NCBI RefSeq assembly: GCF_900142445.1
Contig: NZ_FRAV01000006.1
Span: 1 to 64,000, forward strand
DNA from: Chryseobacterium polytrichastri
GTDB taxonomy: Bacteria; Bacteroidota; Bacteroidia; Flavobacteriales; Weeksellaceae
DNA: 64,000 nucleotides
Direction of reading: 5' to 3'
Of the stretch, positions 25,517 to 34,234 are shown one piece after another. Each line of letters opens with the position of its first letter. The stretch's first letter is position 1. The notes beneath the pieces are model-generated. The model saw only the letters and a list, made by a program, of their open reading frames with translations, made no database searches and was not told the origin of the DNA. The translations under genes were made by a program, and so were the position numbers.

Positions 25517-25906
25517 AAGTTTTTAAAGATTTTAAATTACATTTTTCATCAATGATATTTATATTCAAAAGGGATAATTTATCCCAAATTTGCTCTTTAA
25601 TTAAAAAAAAACTAAAACAAACTATAAGGAGAACAGTCTCAAAAATGTTTTATTTTCGATTTAATTTTTTAAATACCTAACGTTCAATAAATAGCATTAT
25701 AAAAATCTATTCATATTGCAAAGTTAGTACTTTATTATTTAATTGCAATAATCTTGCATAAAAAGTTTTTCTCAACCAACACCAATAAAACAAAACACAC
25801 TTAAAATCAAGCACTTATGGATTTATTAAAATTTAATAAAATCTGTTAAATTTCATTAATATGGAAAAACAATATCTATTTCTAATACAATAGGTTAAAT
25901 ATATAC
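25517..25906. other. AT-rich intergenic region
   Basis: About 390 bp with no coding frame. It contains the palindrome at 25571-25585 and otherwise only A/T-rich sequence. No convincing TAnnTTTG box was found for the gene at 25516. Confidence 0.5.
25571..25585. promoter_or_regulatory. 15-bp perfect palindrome, possible operator
   Basis: GGGATAATTTATCCC: seven-base arms around one T, 55 bp before the start of the VGINTTTP-type secreted protein. The position would suit a repressor or activator site. The regulator is unknown. Confidence 0.45.
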
Positions 25907-25934
25907 AAATAAATCCTTAATAAAGGATTTATTT
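25907..25934 (-). terminator. hairpin at the end of rimO
   Basis: AAATAAATCCTT (25907-25918), loop AATA, AAGGATTTATTT (25923-25934). It touches the rimO stop codon (25934-25936). The following T-run on the minus strand is short. Confidence 0.6.
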
Positions 25935-27235
25935 TAAATTAACTCACCATATAGGTCAAACTCTTCTGCAGAAGTAATTTTCACCTCAGCAAATTCACCA
26001 ATAGAAATATAAGTATTATCTGCAGAAACCAAAACTGTATTATCCACATCAGGGGAGTCATATTCTGTTCTTCCTATGAAATAATTACCTTCTTTTCTAT
26101 CAAACACACATTTGAAAATTTTTCCAATTTTTTCTTGATTCTTTTCCCAAGAAATCTGAGACTGTAATTCCATGATCTCTTCTACTCTAGCTTCTTTTAC
26201 TTCTTGAGGAATATCATCTTCCAAAACATAAGCCGTAGTATTTTCTTCATGAGAATATGTGAAACACCCTAATCTATCAAACTTTTGTTCTCTAACCCAT
26301 TCTTTCATCTCTTGGAATCTCTCTTCAGTTTCTCCAGGATATCCAACAATTAGAGTGGTTCTAATTGCCATATCCGGAACTTTCAATCTGAATTTAGCAA
26401 GAAGTGCATCTGTCTTTTCATGAGTAGTCCCTCTTTTCATGGACTTTAATAAGTCTGAATTGATGTGTTGAAGTGGAATATCTATATAATTACAAACTTT
26501 AGGTTCTTCTCTAATGATATCTAAAACATCTTCAGGAAAGCCACTTGGGAAAGCATAATGAAGACGAATCCATTCTACACCTTCAACTTTTACAAGTTCT
26601 TTTAATAAATCTCCAAGTGCACGCTTTTTATAGATATCTAAACCATAATAAGTAAGATCCTGAGCAATTAAAATTAATTCTTTGGTTCCTTTTTTTGCTA
26701 GTTTTTGAGCTTCAGAAACTAATTTTTCAATAGGAGTAGAAGTATGAGCACCACGCATCAAAGGGATTGCACAAAAAGAGCATGGTCTGTCACAACCTTC
26801 AGATATTTTTAAATAAGCATAATGTCTAGGAGTAGTTGTTAATCGTTCTCCTACTAATTCATGTTTATAGTCTGCACCCAAATGCTTTAATAAAATAGGT
26901 AAATCTCTTGTTCCGAAATATTGATCAACATCAGGAATTTCCTTAATTAAATCCGGTTTATACCTTTCAGAAAGACATCCTGTTACAAAAACTTTTTCAA
27001 CCTCTCCTCTATTTTTAGCTTCCACATACTCAAGAATTGTATTGATGGATTCTTCTTTAGCATTATCAATGAATCCACAAGTATTGATTACGACAATATC
27101 TCCACGGTCTTCATGTACTACTTCTTTCCCATTCGCTTTCAACTGACTCATCAACACTTCAGAGTCATATACATTCTTTGAGCAGCCAAGAGTGACAATA
27201 TTAATTTTCTTTTTACCTATGGATTTTGTACGCAT
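25934..27235 (-). CDS. rimO: ribosomal protein S12 methylthiotransferase
   Basis: A 433-residue radical-SAM enzyme that methylthiolates an Asp of ribosomal protein S12. The MTTase domain has Cys18, Cys53 and Cys87 for the auxiliary cluster; the radical-SAM motif is CDRPCSFC (Cys148, Cys152, Cys155); the C-terminal TRAM domain covers about 370-433. A -7 box TATCTTTG lies at 27255-27262. It marks the chromosomal left border of the capsule locus. Confidence 0.96.
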   Translation of the reverse strand: MRTKSIGKKKINIVTLGCSKNVYDSEVLMSQLKANGKEVVHEDRGDIVVINTCGFIDNAKEESINTILEYVEAKNRGEVEKVFVTGCLSERYKPDLIKEIPDVDQYFGTRDLPILLKHLGADYKHELVGERLTTTPRHYAYLKISEGCDRPCSFCAIPLMRGAHTSTPIEKLVSEAQKLAKKGTKELILIAQDLTYYGLDIYKKRALGDLLKELVKVEGVEWIRLHYAFPSGFPEDVLDIIREEPKVCNYIDIPLQHINSDLLKSMKRGTTHEKTDALLAKFRLKVPDMAIRTTLIVGYPGETEERFQEMKEWVREQKFDRLGCFTYSHEENTTAYVLEDDIPQEVKEARVEEIMELQSQISWEKNQEKIGKIFKCVFDRKEGNYFIGRTEYDSPDVDNTVLVSADNTYISIGEFAEVKITSAEEFDLYGELI

Positions 27236-27254
27236 CTTTTTGATTTTGAGTCTG

Positions 27255-27262
27255 CAAAGATA
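27255..27262 (-). promoter_or_regulatory. putative -7 box (TATCTTTG) of rimO
   Basis: An exact TAnnTTTG match on the minus strand, 20 bases before the rimO ATG. Confidence 0.5.
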
Positions 27263-27286
27263 CGAAATATTGAAGAGTATGAATTA

Positions 27287-27320
27287 AAAAAAAGAAAACC
27301 ACTTTAATAAAGTGGTTTTC
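27287..27320 (-). terminator. terminator of the capsule locus
   Basis: On the minus strand GAAAACCACTTT (27320-27309) pairs with AAAGTGGTTTTC (27305-27294), with loop ATT and a following run of T. The stem is perfect over 12 bp. It lies ten bases after the rfbC stop and separates the locus from rimO. Confidence 0.92.
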
Positions 27321-27330
27321 AATATGCTAA

Positions 27331-27876
27331 TTAAAAGTTATTCTCTTTAAAGCTTGGCGAATTTTTATCTTTATCCGAAAGAATCATATCAGCTGGATCA
27401 ACTTTCCAATCAATGTTAAGTTCAGAATCATCAAACTTCACACTTCCTTCGGATTCTTTGTTGTAAAAGTTATCACATTTATATGCAAATACGGCAGTCT
27501 CACTTAAAACCGAAAAACCATGACCAAATCCTCTCGGAACATATAATTGAAGTTTATTTTCTTCTGTAAGTTCTATTCCAAACCATTTTCCAAAGCTGGG
27601 AGAATCTTCTCTAAGATCAACAGCAACATCCCAAACTTTACCTTCTAAACATGAAACAAGTTTAGCCTGAGCATGTTCTCCTTTCTGTAAATGTAAACCT
27701 CGTAGAACTCCATAAGAAGACTTAGATATGTTGTCTTGAACAAAATGTCCATTCATTCCTGTTAATTCTTCAAATTTTTTTTCATTAAATTTCTCAAAGA
27801 AATAGCCTCTGTCGTCTTCAAAAATAGTAGGCTCAATTATATAGCAATCTTTAAGCGGTGTTTCTTTTATTTTCAT
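27331..27876 (-). CDS. rfbC: dTDP-4-dehydrorhamnose 3,5-epimerase
   Basis: A 181-residue cupin-fold epimerase of dTDP-L-rhamnose synthesis. Visible motifs: DDRGYFFEKFN (21-31), the catalytic His in VLRGLHLQKG, and KLQLYVPRGFGHGFSVL. The companion rfbA, rfbB and rfbD genes are not in this window, so L-rhamnose synthesis would need them elsewhere. It is the last gene of the capsule locus, directly before its terminator. Confidence 0.94.
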   Translation of the reverse strand: MKIKETPLKDCYIIEPTIFEDDRGYFFEKFNEKKFEELTGMNGHFVQDNISKSSYGVLRGLHLQKGEHAQAKLVSCLEGKVWDVAVDLREDSPSFGKWFGIELTEENKLQLYVPRGFGHGFSVLSETAVFAYKCDNFYNKESEGSVKFDDSELNIDWKVDPADMILSDKDKNSPSFKENNF

Positions 27877-27909
27877 TTTTTCAATGCAGTTTATAAAATA
27901 TCTACAAAT

Positions 27910-28479
27910 TTACTTTATTATTTTGAAAAACGTTTTCCACAAAATTCTTAAATCTTCTTTGAAAGATATATTTTCTAAATAATCTAAATTCATTTTTACC
28001 TTATCTGGAAATATTACTTCGTCATTATAAGACTGAGGATTTTCTTTAGATCTTAACAAAACATCTTCATTACTATATTTAATACTCGCTTCAGAGGTTA
28101 ATCCTGGCTTTAACTCTAAAATCTTTCTTTCATATCCTTCCAATCTGTCATAATATCCTTCAATATCAGGGCGAGGCCCTACAAAACTCATATCTCCTTT
28201 TATAATATTCAATAATTGGGTAAGCTCATCCAATTTAAATTTTCTAAGCGTCTTTCCTATTTTTGAACAACTCCTATTCTTTTCGTGAATAGTTTTAAAT
28301 TTGAAAATGATAAAATTTTTCCCATATTGCCCAATCCTTTTTTGAAAAAAAAGACCATTGGAGGAAGTATCTAGACTTGCAATGATAAATAAAATAATCA
28401 ACAATGGTATCAGAAAAACAGTCAAGGTTATCGCAAGGATAAAATCAAAAATAATTTTCCAATATTTATACTGATTCAT
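27910..28479 (-). CDS. initiating sugar-phosphate transferase (short bacterial sugar transferase family)
   Basis: A 189-residue monotopic phosphoglycosyl transferase. It has an N-terminal membrane helix (about 8-33), then FFQKRIGQYGKNFIIFKFKT, KLDELTQLLNII and the hallmark GDMSFVGPRPD. Such enzymes transfer a sugar-1-phosphate from a nucleotide sugar to undecaprenyl phosphate. A second member is at 31273-31878, so the locus has two candidate initiators. This one is more divergent from PglC. Confidence 0.87.
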   Translation of the reverse strand: MNQYKYWKIIFDFILAITLTVFLIPLLIILFIIASLDTSSNGLFFQKRIGQYGKNFIIFKFKTIHEKNRSCSKIGKTLRKFKLDELTQLLNIIKGDMSFVGPRPDIEGYYDRLEGYERKILELKPGLTSEASIKYSNEDVLLRSKENPQSYNDEVIFPDKVKMNLDYLENISFKEDLRILWKTFFKIIK

Positions 28480-28493
28480 TTTATTTTAAGAAA

Positions 28494-29630
28494 TTAAGAT
28501 CCAAAGTATACTTTAATCACGTTTGATATTCTTTCTCTATCTTCGTCAGATAAATTAGAACCTGAAGGCAAGCATAATCCGTTATCAAATAGTTCCTCCG
28601 CTACTTTTCCACCATAATAAGGTGCATTGAAAAAAACAGGCTGAAGATGCATTGGCTTCCACAAAGGTCTTGACTCGATATTATCTTCCAAAAAGGCTAA
28701 ACGAAGATCTTCGCGGGTTTTCCCTGTAACTTCCGGATCTATAACAATAGCAGAAAGCCAGTGGTTAGAGTAATAATCTGCATTTGGTTCAGAGAAAACC
28801 ATTACTCCATCTATGTTTGCGAATAAATTAACGTAAAACTCATGCATCGCTCTTCGCGCTTCAACACGACTTGACAAGACTTCCATCTGACCTCGTCCAA
28901 TTCCTGCAACAATATTGCTCATTCTATAATTGAAACCGATATGTGAATGCTGATAGTGTGGAGCGTTATCTCGTGCCTGAGTTGATAAAAATACAGCTTT
29001 ATCTTTATCTTCTTGAGCATGGCAAACTAATGCCCCTCCTCCAGAAGTAGTAATAATTTTATTTCCATTGAAGGATAATACTCCAAAACGACCGAAAGTT
29101 CCGGCAGCTTTTCCTTTGTATGTTGAACCTAATGCTTCAGCTGCATCTTCAATTACAGGAATGTTATATTTTTCGGAAATAGCAGATATTTCGTCTACTT
29201 TATAAGGCATTCCATACAAATGAACAGCCAAAATAGCTTTAGGAGTTTTTCCTTTTGCAATTCTGTCTTGTATGGCTTCTTCCAATGCTTTTGGACAAAG
29301 GTTCCAAGTTTCAGTTTCGGAATCTACAAAAACGGGAGTTGCACCTTGATATGCAATAGGGTTTGCCGTTGCAGAGAATGTCATGGATTGACAAATAACT
29401 TCATCTCCATAACCAACACCCAATTCAATTAAAGCCAAATGAATTGCTGCAGTTCCCGCAGATAAAACAGCTACTTTTACATCTTGATTTAAAAATCTCT
29501 CTAAATCTTCTTCAAAACCATTAACATTAGGCCCAAGTGGTGCTACCCAATTTTCGGAAAATGCTTCGTGAATGTATTTTAATTCTGTTCCTCCCATATG
29601 TGGAGAGGATAACCATATTTTTTCTGACAT
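28494..29630 (-). CDS. DegT/DnrJ/EryC1/StrS aminotransferase
   Basis: A 378-residue PLP enzyme that aminates a keto-sugar nucleotide. Family motifs: SAGTAAIHLAL (57-67), the VIEDAAEALGS cofactor site (159-169), and Lys191 in LSFNGNKIITTSGGG. It resembles PglE/PseC-type 4-aminotransferases that act after a 4,6-dehydratase; the membrane dehydratase at 50696-52624 could supply the substrate. A decayed copy of the same family is at 52732-53190. It overlaps nothing and sits 14 bases from the sugar transferase. Confidence 0.93.
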   Translation of the reverse strand: MSEKIWLSSPHMGGTELKYIHEAFSENWVAPLGPNVNGFEEDLERFLNQDVKVAVLSAGTAAIHLALIELGVGYGDEVICQSMTFSATANPIAYQGATPVFVDSETETWNLCPKALEEAIQDRIAKGKTPKAILAVHLYGMPYKVDEISAISEKYNIPVIEDAAEALGSTYKGKAAGTFGRFGVLSFNGNKIITTSGGGALVCHAQEDKDKAVFLSTQARDNAPHYQHSHIGFNYRMSNIVAGIGRGQMEVLSSRVEARRAMHEFYVNLFANIDGVMVFSEPNADYYSNHWLSAIVIDPEVTGKTREDLRLAFLEDNIESRPLWKPMHLQPVFFNAPYYGGKVAEELFDNGLCLPSGSNLSDEDRERISNVIKVYFGS

Positions 29631-29668
29631 TATTTTGTTTTTTCTAGTGCAAAATTACTTATTCGACT

Positions 29669-30310
29669 TTATATAAGTTTACTTATCTCATTTAAATTTT
29701 TAATTCTATATTTTGGCAAATATTCGTCTTCCAATTCAAAATTCTGTGGGTGAATATTTTGACCATTATTTAATAAGCAAATGCTTATCCATCCCAATGT
29801 ATTAGGGGTCACAAAATCTTTTTTAGGATTATCTGCAATATAATAATAGTCATCTATTCCCTCTTCGATAAAGGCACAATAATTTCTTTGGTCGGGTTTA
29901 GTAGATCCAAATTCTTCTGAGACAATTATTTTATCAAATATTGTTTCAACACCCAAAGCATTTAATTTATTTCGTTGAGTTACAGATCTGCCATCAGTGA
30001 TAAGGCCTATTTTATATCCTTGATTTTTTAAATTTAAAAGCAGTTCTTTAGCATTCTCATTTAAATGAATTTTGGGATAATGATTTCGGTAAATCTCTAA
30101 TAAATCTTTTACTTCAAATTTTGAATATTGAGTATTTAAAAATTCAAAAACATTTTCACCTTCTTTATATTTTGAAAACATTTCTTCATAGAGTTTTTCT
30201 TGAATTTCATTATCTACAATTGATACAATCTCTTTATAAGCAGATTTTAGATAATCAACCTCATACATTAATGTGTCATCCAAGTCAAAAATAATATACT
30301 TAGTCTTCAT
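29669..30310 (-). CDS. HAD-superfamily hydrolase
   Basis: A 213-residue phosphatase-like protein with motif I FDLDDTLMYE (8-17), motif II LITDGRS, motif III Lys in GSTKPDQ, and motif IV Asp in YYIADNPKKD. The gene overlaps the preceding ATP-grasp gene by 11 bases. Such HAD/ATP-grasp pairs recur in polysaccharide loci, but the phosphate ester cleaved is unknown. Confidence 0.87.
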   Translation of the reverse strand: MKTKYIIFDLDDTLMYEVDYLKSAYKEIVSIVDNEIQEKLYEEMFSKYKEGENVFEFLNTQYSKFEVKDLLEIYRNHYPKIHLNENAKELLLNLKNQGYKIGLITDGRSVTQRNKLNALGVETIFDKIIVSEEFGSTKPDQRNYCAFIEEGIDDYYYIADNPKKDFVTPNTLGWISICLLNNGQNIHPQNFELEDEYLPKYRIKNLNEISKLI

Positions 30311-31271
30311 AATTACGAACTAAAACTTCATCATCATATCGAAGCATCAACAAATTATCTTCCCAATCATTAAAATATTCAATAGAATTCCCTAAAATAT
30401 ATTCGTCAATTAAATATTTAGGATAATTAGCTCCTGCCAAATAACTCAATGGGTAACCTCCTCCAAATCTTGGATTAATCTCAATTCCTATTATTCGCTT
30501 TGATTCTTGATTAAAGAAAAACTGCATAGTCAAACAACCAACAGCACCTTCAATGTGAGACAATCGTTGGTTAATATAATCTACAATTTCATTTTTGTTT
30601 GTAACACCTTTATTAACTTCTCCAGCACGAACAAAAATTCTTTTCCTAGGTACAATACATTTTAAATTTCCATTTTTATCAAAATAAGTATCTACTGTAT
30701 ATTCATCGTATTGTGCATGATTAATATACTCCATAAACATCAATTTTGGATTTTGAAAATGATAATCCGTAAGATCTGATTCATTTTCGATAAGGAAGGT
30801 ATCTTTACTTAAAGAACCGTCATATGGTTTTATAAATAAAGGAAATGAAAGATTATTTTTGTCTAAATTTTTAGGAATATCAATATTATTTTCAATAAAA
30901 AATTGATTGATAATCCTTTTATCTCGACACGCTTTTACAAACTCAAGCCCAGATACAATAGGAATAATTCCTTCTTTTAAAAACAATTCTCTGTTCTCTG
31001 CTAATACTAATAATTCAGTATCAATTGTTGGTATAATTAATCTTATGCTTAATTCTTTGCAGAGGTTAATAAGCTCTGAAATATAATTAGGATCCGTTAC
31101 TCGATTTACAGTTCTGTATCCATCAGAGATATGACAAGCTGGTGCCAATATAGGATTTAAATCTACAGTATAAACCTTATTATTTTGATTAAGTTTTTTT
31201 ATTTCTTTCTGAAATGCCTTCACTAAAGAAACACGTTGTCCCGCTGAAGTGATTAATATGTTTTGATTCAT
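30300..31271 (-). CDS. ATP-grasp ligase (carbamoyl-phosphate-synthase-like)
   Basis: A 323-residue ATP-dependent carboxylate ligase. The N-terminal Rossmann-like part (ILITSAGQRVSLVKAF) is followed by the ATP-grasp core: FPLFIKPYDGSLSKDT, a Mg-binding IIGIEINPRFGGGYPLS near the C-terminus. The ATG at 31271 is one base after the stop of the upstream sugar transferase (TAA-G-ATG); the longer reading from 31337 runs inside that gene. Enzymes like this may join an amino acid or other acid to a sugar. The ligand is unknown. Confidence 0.85.
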   Translation of the reverse strand: MNQNILITSAGQRVSLVKAFQKEIKKLNQNNKVYTVDLNPILAPACHISDGYRTVNRVTDPNYISELINLCKELSIRLIIPTIDTELLVLAENRELFLKEGIIPIVSGLEFVKACRDKRIINQFFIENNIDIPKNLDKNNLSFPLFIKPYDGSLSKDTFLIENESDLTDYHFQNPKLMFMEYINHAQYDEYTVDTYFDKNGNLKCIVPRKRIFVRAGEVNKGVTNKNEIVDYINQRLSHIEGAVGCLTMQFFFNQESKRIIGIEINPRFGGGYPLSYLAGANYPKYLIDEYILGNSIEYFNDWEDNLLMLRYDDEVLVRNYED

Positions 31272-31272
31272 C

Positions 31273-31878
31273 TTAATTATTTCCATTAAATACTTCCATT
31301 GTTGCTTGTCCTTCTTGTGAGATTCCTTCTCGTACAAATACTTTCTTTAAAGTAAGAAAAAATATTTTAACATCTAGCAAAAAGGAAATATGCTCTACAT
31401 ACCAAACATCAAGTTCAAATTTCCGTTTCCAAGAAATTGCGTTTCGTCCATTCACTTGTGCCCAACCTGTAATACCCGGTCTAACTTTGTGTCTCCTTTT
31501 TTGTTCCAAATTATACAAAGGAAGATATTGAGGTAATAAAGGTCTTGGTCCTATTAGTGCCATATCTCCTTTCAAAACATTAATTAATTGCGGAATTTCG
31601 TCCAAGGACGTTTTCCGCACAAAAGCACCAATTCCTGTCAAACGGTCAGCATCTGGCAATAAATCACCATTTGCATCCTTTTTATCATTCATTGTTTTGA
31701 ACTTTATGATTTTAAAAATGCGTTCATTCATTCCTGGACGAAACTGAAAAAAGAAAGGCTTACCATCATTAGCTAAATATAAACCAATAGTAACGATTAT
31801 AAAAATTGGAGAAAGCAGTATTAATCCAATTAACGCAGCAAAAAAATCGATAAAACGTTTAAAATTATTTTTATACAT
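31273..31878 (-). CDS. PglC-like initiating sugar-phosphate transferase
   Basis: A 201-residue monotopic phosphoglycosyl transferase: N-terminal re-entrant helix (about 8-34), [48 protein letters not shown] and [13 protein letters not shown], the full PglC/WcaJ C-terminal signature. It should load the first sugar phosphate on undecaprenyl phosphate. It overlaps the upstream glycosyltransferase by one base and is followed one base later by the ATP-grasp gene. Confidence 0.93.
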   Translation of the reverse strand: MYKNNFKRFIDFFAALIGLILLSPIFIIVTIGLYLANDGKPFFFQFRPGMNERIFKIIKFKTMNDKKDANGDLLPDADRLTGIGAFVRKTSLDEIPQLINVLKGDMALIGPRPLLPQYLPLYNLEQKRRHKVRPGITGWAQVNGRNAISWKRKFELDVWYVEHISFLLDVKIFFLTLKKVFVREGISQEGQATMEVFNGNN

Positions 31879-33074
31879 TATTTTAATTTGCTATATATCA
31901 AAAAATAAGACTTATCAACAGTATATTTATCTAGAAGCAGTTTTTTAGCATTACTCCCTAAAACTATCAGATCTTCATTTAATATTTTGTTTACACTATC
32001 TTGCATAGATTTCTGATTTCCTGATAATACTTTATATCCACATCTATTCTCCTCTACAATATCACCAATATCTGTATTCGGATCGGTTGCTACTAAAACC
32101 GGCATCTTCATTTCTAAATAAGATAATAACCGTGAAGGAAAATTAGGTATTAAAAATCTTTTATCCAAGAATATCAATCCAATATCACATGCGGCTAACA
32201 TTTTATCATAATCTTCTTTAGAAAGACGCTGCAAAAGTTTAGCATTTTTAGGTTGGTTTATATCAAACCATTCTTTAATTCTTACAAATTCTGTCCCATC
32301 TCCAACGATTAAGAAAAAAGCTTCTTCATTTGTTGTAGCTTCAATTGTTTCTAATAAGAAATCTAAACCTTGAGGTTTGCCCAAATTCCCCCCATAAACA
32401 AAGACTTTCCTATTTACAGGAATATTGTATTTTTCACGAATAGCTTTTTTTTCATCATTGGAATAATTGAAATTTATCGGCTCAATGGTATTCGGGTTTA
32501 CTTCTAATTTTTGCAGACTTACTTCTGGATTATGTGTTATTACAAAATTGACATTTGCCGGAGACATACATCCTATTGTATCAGAAATTTGGTAAAGCTT
32601 TTTTTCTTTCTTCAAAAATTGTTGATGGATAAAGCCTTCTTTTTTCAACATTCCCATATCTACTGCATTTTGAGGAAAAATATCCTTCAATAATAAATAG
32701 CTGTAAGCATTATCTCTTTTTTTTATAAACTCGATTACTTTCGCGAACGTAATAGGTGGTGTTGAATACAATACCAAGTCAAACTTTTTGTGAGCCAAAT
32801 ACTTCTTTATGGCCGACAAAAACTGAAATTCAATTGCCAAAGTTCCAATACCTTTTTCAACAATATTCGTTTTTTGGATATTCAATGTTTTAACCTGAAG
32901 TATCGAAACACCTTCTTGTTGCTTAAAATTCGTAGAAACTTTCTGACGTCTTTCCACAGGGGTAACAATGGTAACGTCATGACCTTCATCTCTGAACTTG
33001 CGCAACAAATCCTGATAGATACCTCGCTGTTCAACCGAATTTATACTAGCTAACGTGAGAAAAATAACATTCAT
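31878..33074 (-). CDS. GT4 glycosyltransferase, WbuB-like
   Basis: A 398-residue GT-B fold enzyme. The N-terminal domain starts [22 protein letters not shown]; the C-terminal nucleotide-binding domain has [16 protein letters not shown] and a GT4 EX7E-like region near 320-340. WbuB enzymes add L-FucNAc to a lipid-linked sugar, and this gene is directly downstream of a complete UDP-L-FucNAc pathway (CapE, CapF, CapG), so that acceptor/donor pairing is a reasonable inference. Confidence 0.85.
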   Translation of the reverse strand: MNVIFLTLASINSVEQRGIYQDLLRKFRDEGHDVTIVTPVERRQKVSTNFKQQEGVSILQVKTLNIQKTNIVEKGIGTLAIEFQFLSAIKKYLAHKKFDLVLYSTPPITFAKVIEFIKKRDNAYSYLLLKDIFPQNAVDMGMLKKEGFIHQQFLKKEKKLYQISDTIGCMSPANVNFVITHNPEVSLQKLEVNPNTIEPINFNYSNDEKKAIREKYNIPVNRKVFVYGGNLGKPQGLDFLLETIEATTNEEAFFLIVGDGTEFVRIKEWFDINQPKNAKLLQRLSKEDYDKMLAACDIGLIFLDKRFLIPNFPSRLLSYLEMKMPVLVATDPNTDIGDIVEENRCGYKVLSGNQKSMQDSVNKILNEDLIVLGSNAKKLLLDKYTVDKSYFLIYSKLK

Positions 33075-33079
33075 ATATC

Positions 33080-34219
33080 TTATATTTCTTCAGACCAAAC
33101 TGTTCTTTTGATATAATCTGTGTAAGAAATAATAATTCTTACTACTTTTTCTGAAACATTTGGCATTGAATAATCTGATACCGGTCTGAAGTTTCTTTCT
33201 TCACCTACTTTTTGTTGTAATACCTGAGCTAATCCTTGCATGATTCTTTCAGGAGATAACCCCACCATCATTACTGAAGCTTCTTCCATTGCTTCTGGAC
33301 GCTCATGCGCCTGACGAATATTTAAAGCTCTAAAATTTAAGATAGATGACTCTTCAGAAATTGTTCCTGAATCTGAAAGGCATGCATAAGCATTCATTTG
33401 CAATGCGTTATAATCGTGGAAACCAAGTGGCTTTAAAAACTGAATTTCAGGGCGCATTTCAATTTCCATCTTGTTGATCATATTTTGTGTTCTAGGATGT
33501 GTAGAAACAATAATTGGGTACTGATATTTCTCTGCAATAGCGTTGAGAGATGTCATTAATCCACGGAAATTCTTTTCAGAGTTTATATTCTCTTCACGAT
33601 GCGATGATACTACAAAGAATTTGCCTTTTTCAAGGTTTAGCTTTTCTAAAACGTTAGAAGCTTTAATATCTGATAAGTAATGATTTAAAACTTCAAACAT
33701 CGGCGAACCGGTCTTAATGATTCTATCTGCAGGAAGGCCTTCTCTTAATAAATATTCACGAGCAATATCAGAATAGGTAAGATTAATATCTGCTGTATGA
33801 TCCACAATTTTACGATTGGTTTCCTCAGGAACTCTCTGATCAAAACATCTGTTGCCTGCTTCCATATGGAAAATTGGAATATGTCTTTTTTTAGCAGGAA
33901 TTGCACAAAGACACGAATTGGTATCTCCTAAAATTAAGAAAGCATCAGGTTTTAATTCTTCCAAAAGTGGATCAATCTTAATTAAAATATTTCCTACAGT
34001 TTCCGTTGCCGTTTTACCAGCGGCTTCTAAAAAAAAGTCAGGTTTACGCAGCCCTAAATCATCAAAGAAAATTTGGTTAAGCTCGTAATCATAATTTTGT
34101 CCCGTATGGACTATAATATGTTCAACAGCTTCGGATGCGTCCAAAGCTGATAATACTCTTGATAATCTAATAATTTCTGGACGTGTCCCAACGACCGTCA
34201 TTACTTTTAATTTTTTCAT
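33080..34219 (-). CDS. capG: UDP-N-acetylglucosamine 2-epimerase (WecB/CapG type)
   Basis: A 379-residue GT-B-like epimerase. Motifs: VVGTRPEIIRLSRVL (9-23), HTGQNYDYELNQIFFDDL, HMEAGNRCFDQRVPEE, and SDSGTISEESSILNF. In the L-FucNAc pathway, CapG carries out the final C2 epimerisation to UDP-L-FucNAc. A plain WecB role (UDP-ManNAc) cannot be excluded, but the CapE and CapF genes beside it favour CapG. Confidence 0.92.
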   Translation of the reverse strand: MKKLKVMTVVGTRPEIIRLSRVLSALDASEAVEHIIVHTGQNYDYELNQIFFDDLGLRKPDFFLEAAGKTATETVGNILIKIDPLLEELKPDAFLILGDTNSCLCAIPAKKRHIPIFHMEAGNRCFDQRVPEETNRKIVDHTADINLTYSDIAREYLLREGLPADRIIKTGSPMFEVLNHYLSDIKASNVLEKLNLEKGKFFVVSSHREENINSEKNFRGLMTSLNAIAEKYQYPIIVSTHPRTQNMINKMEIEMRPEIQFLKPLGFHDYNALQMNAYACLSDSGTISEESSILNFRALNIRQAHERPEAMEEASVMMVGLSPERIMQGLAQVLQQKVGEERNFRPVSDYSMPNVSEKVVRIIISYTDYIKRTVWSEEI

Positions 34220-34234
34220 TTTTATGTTTAACTA

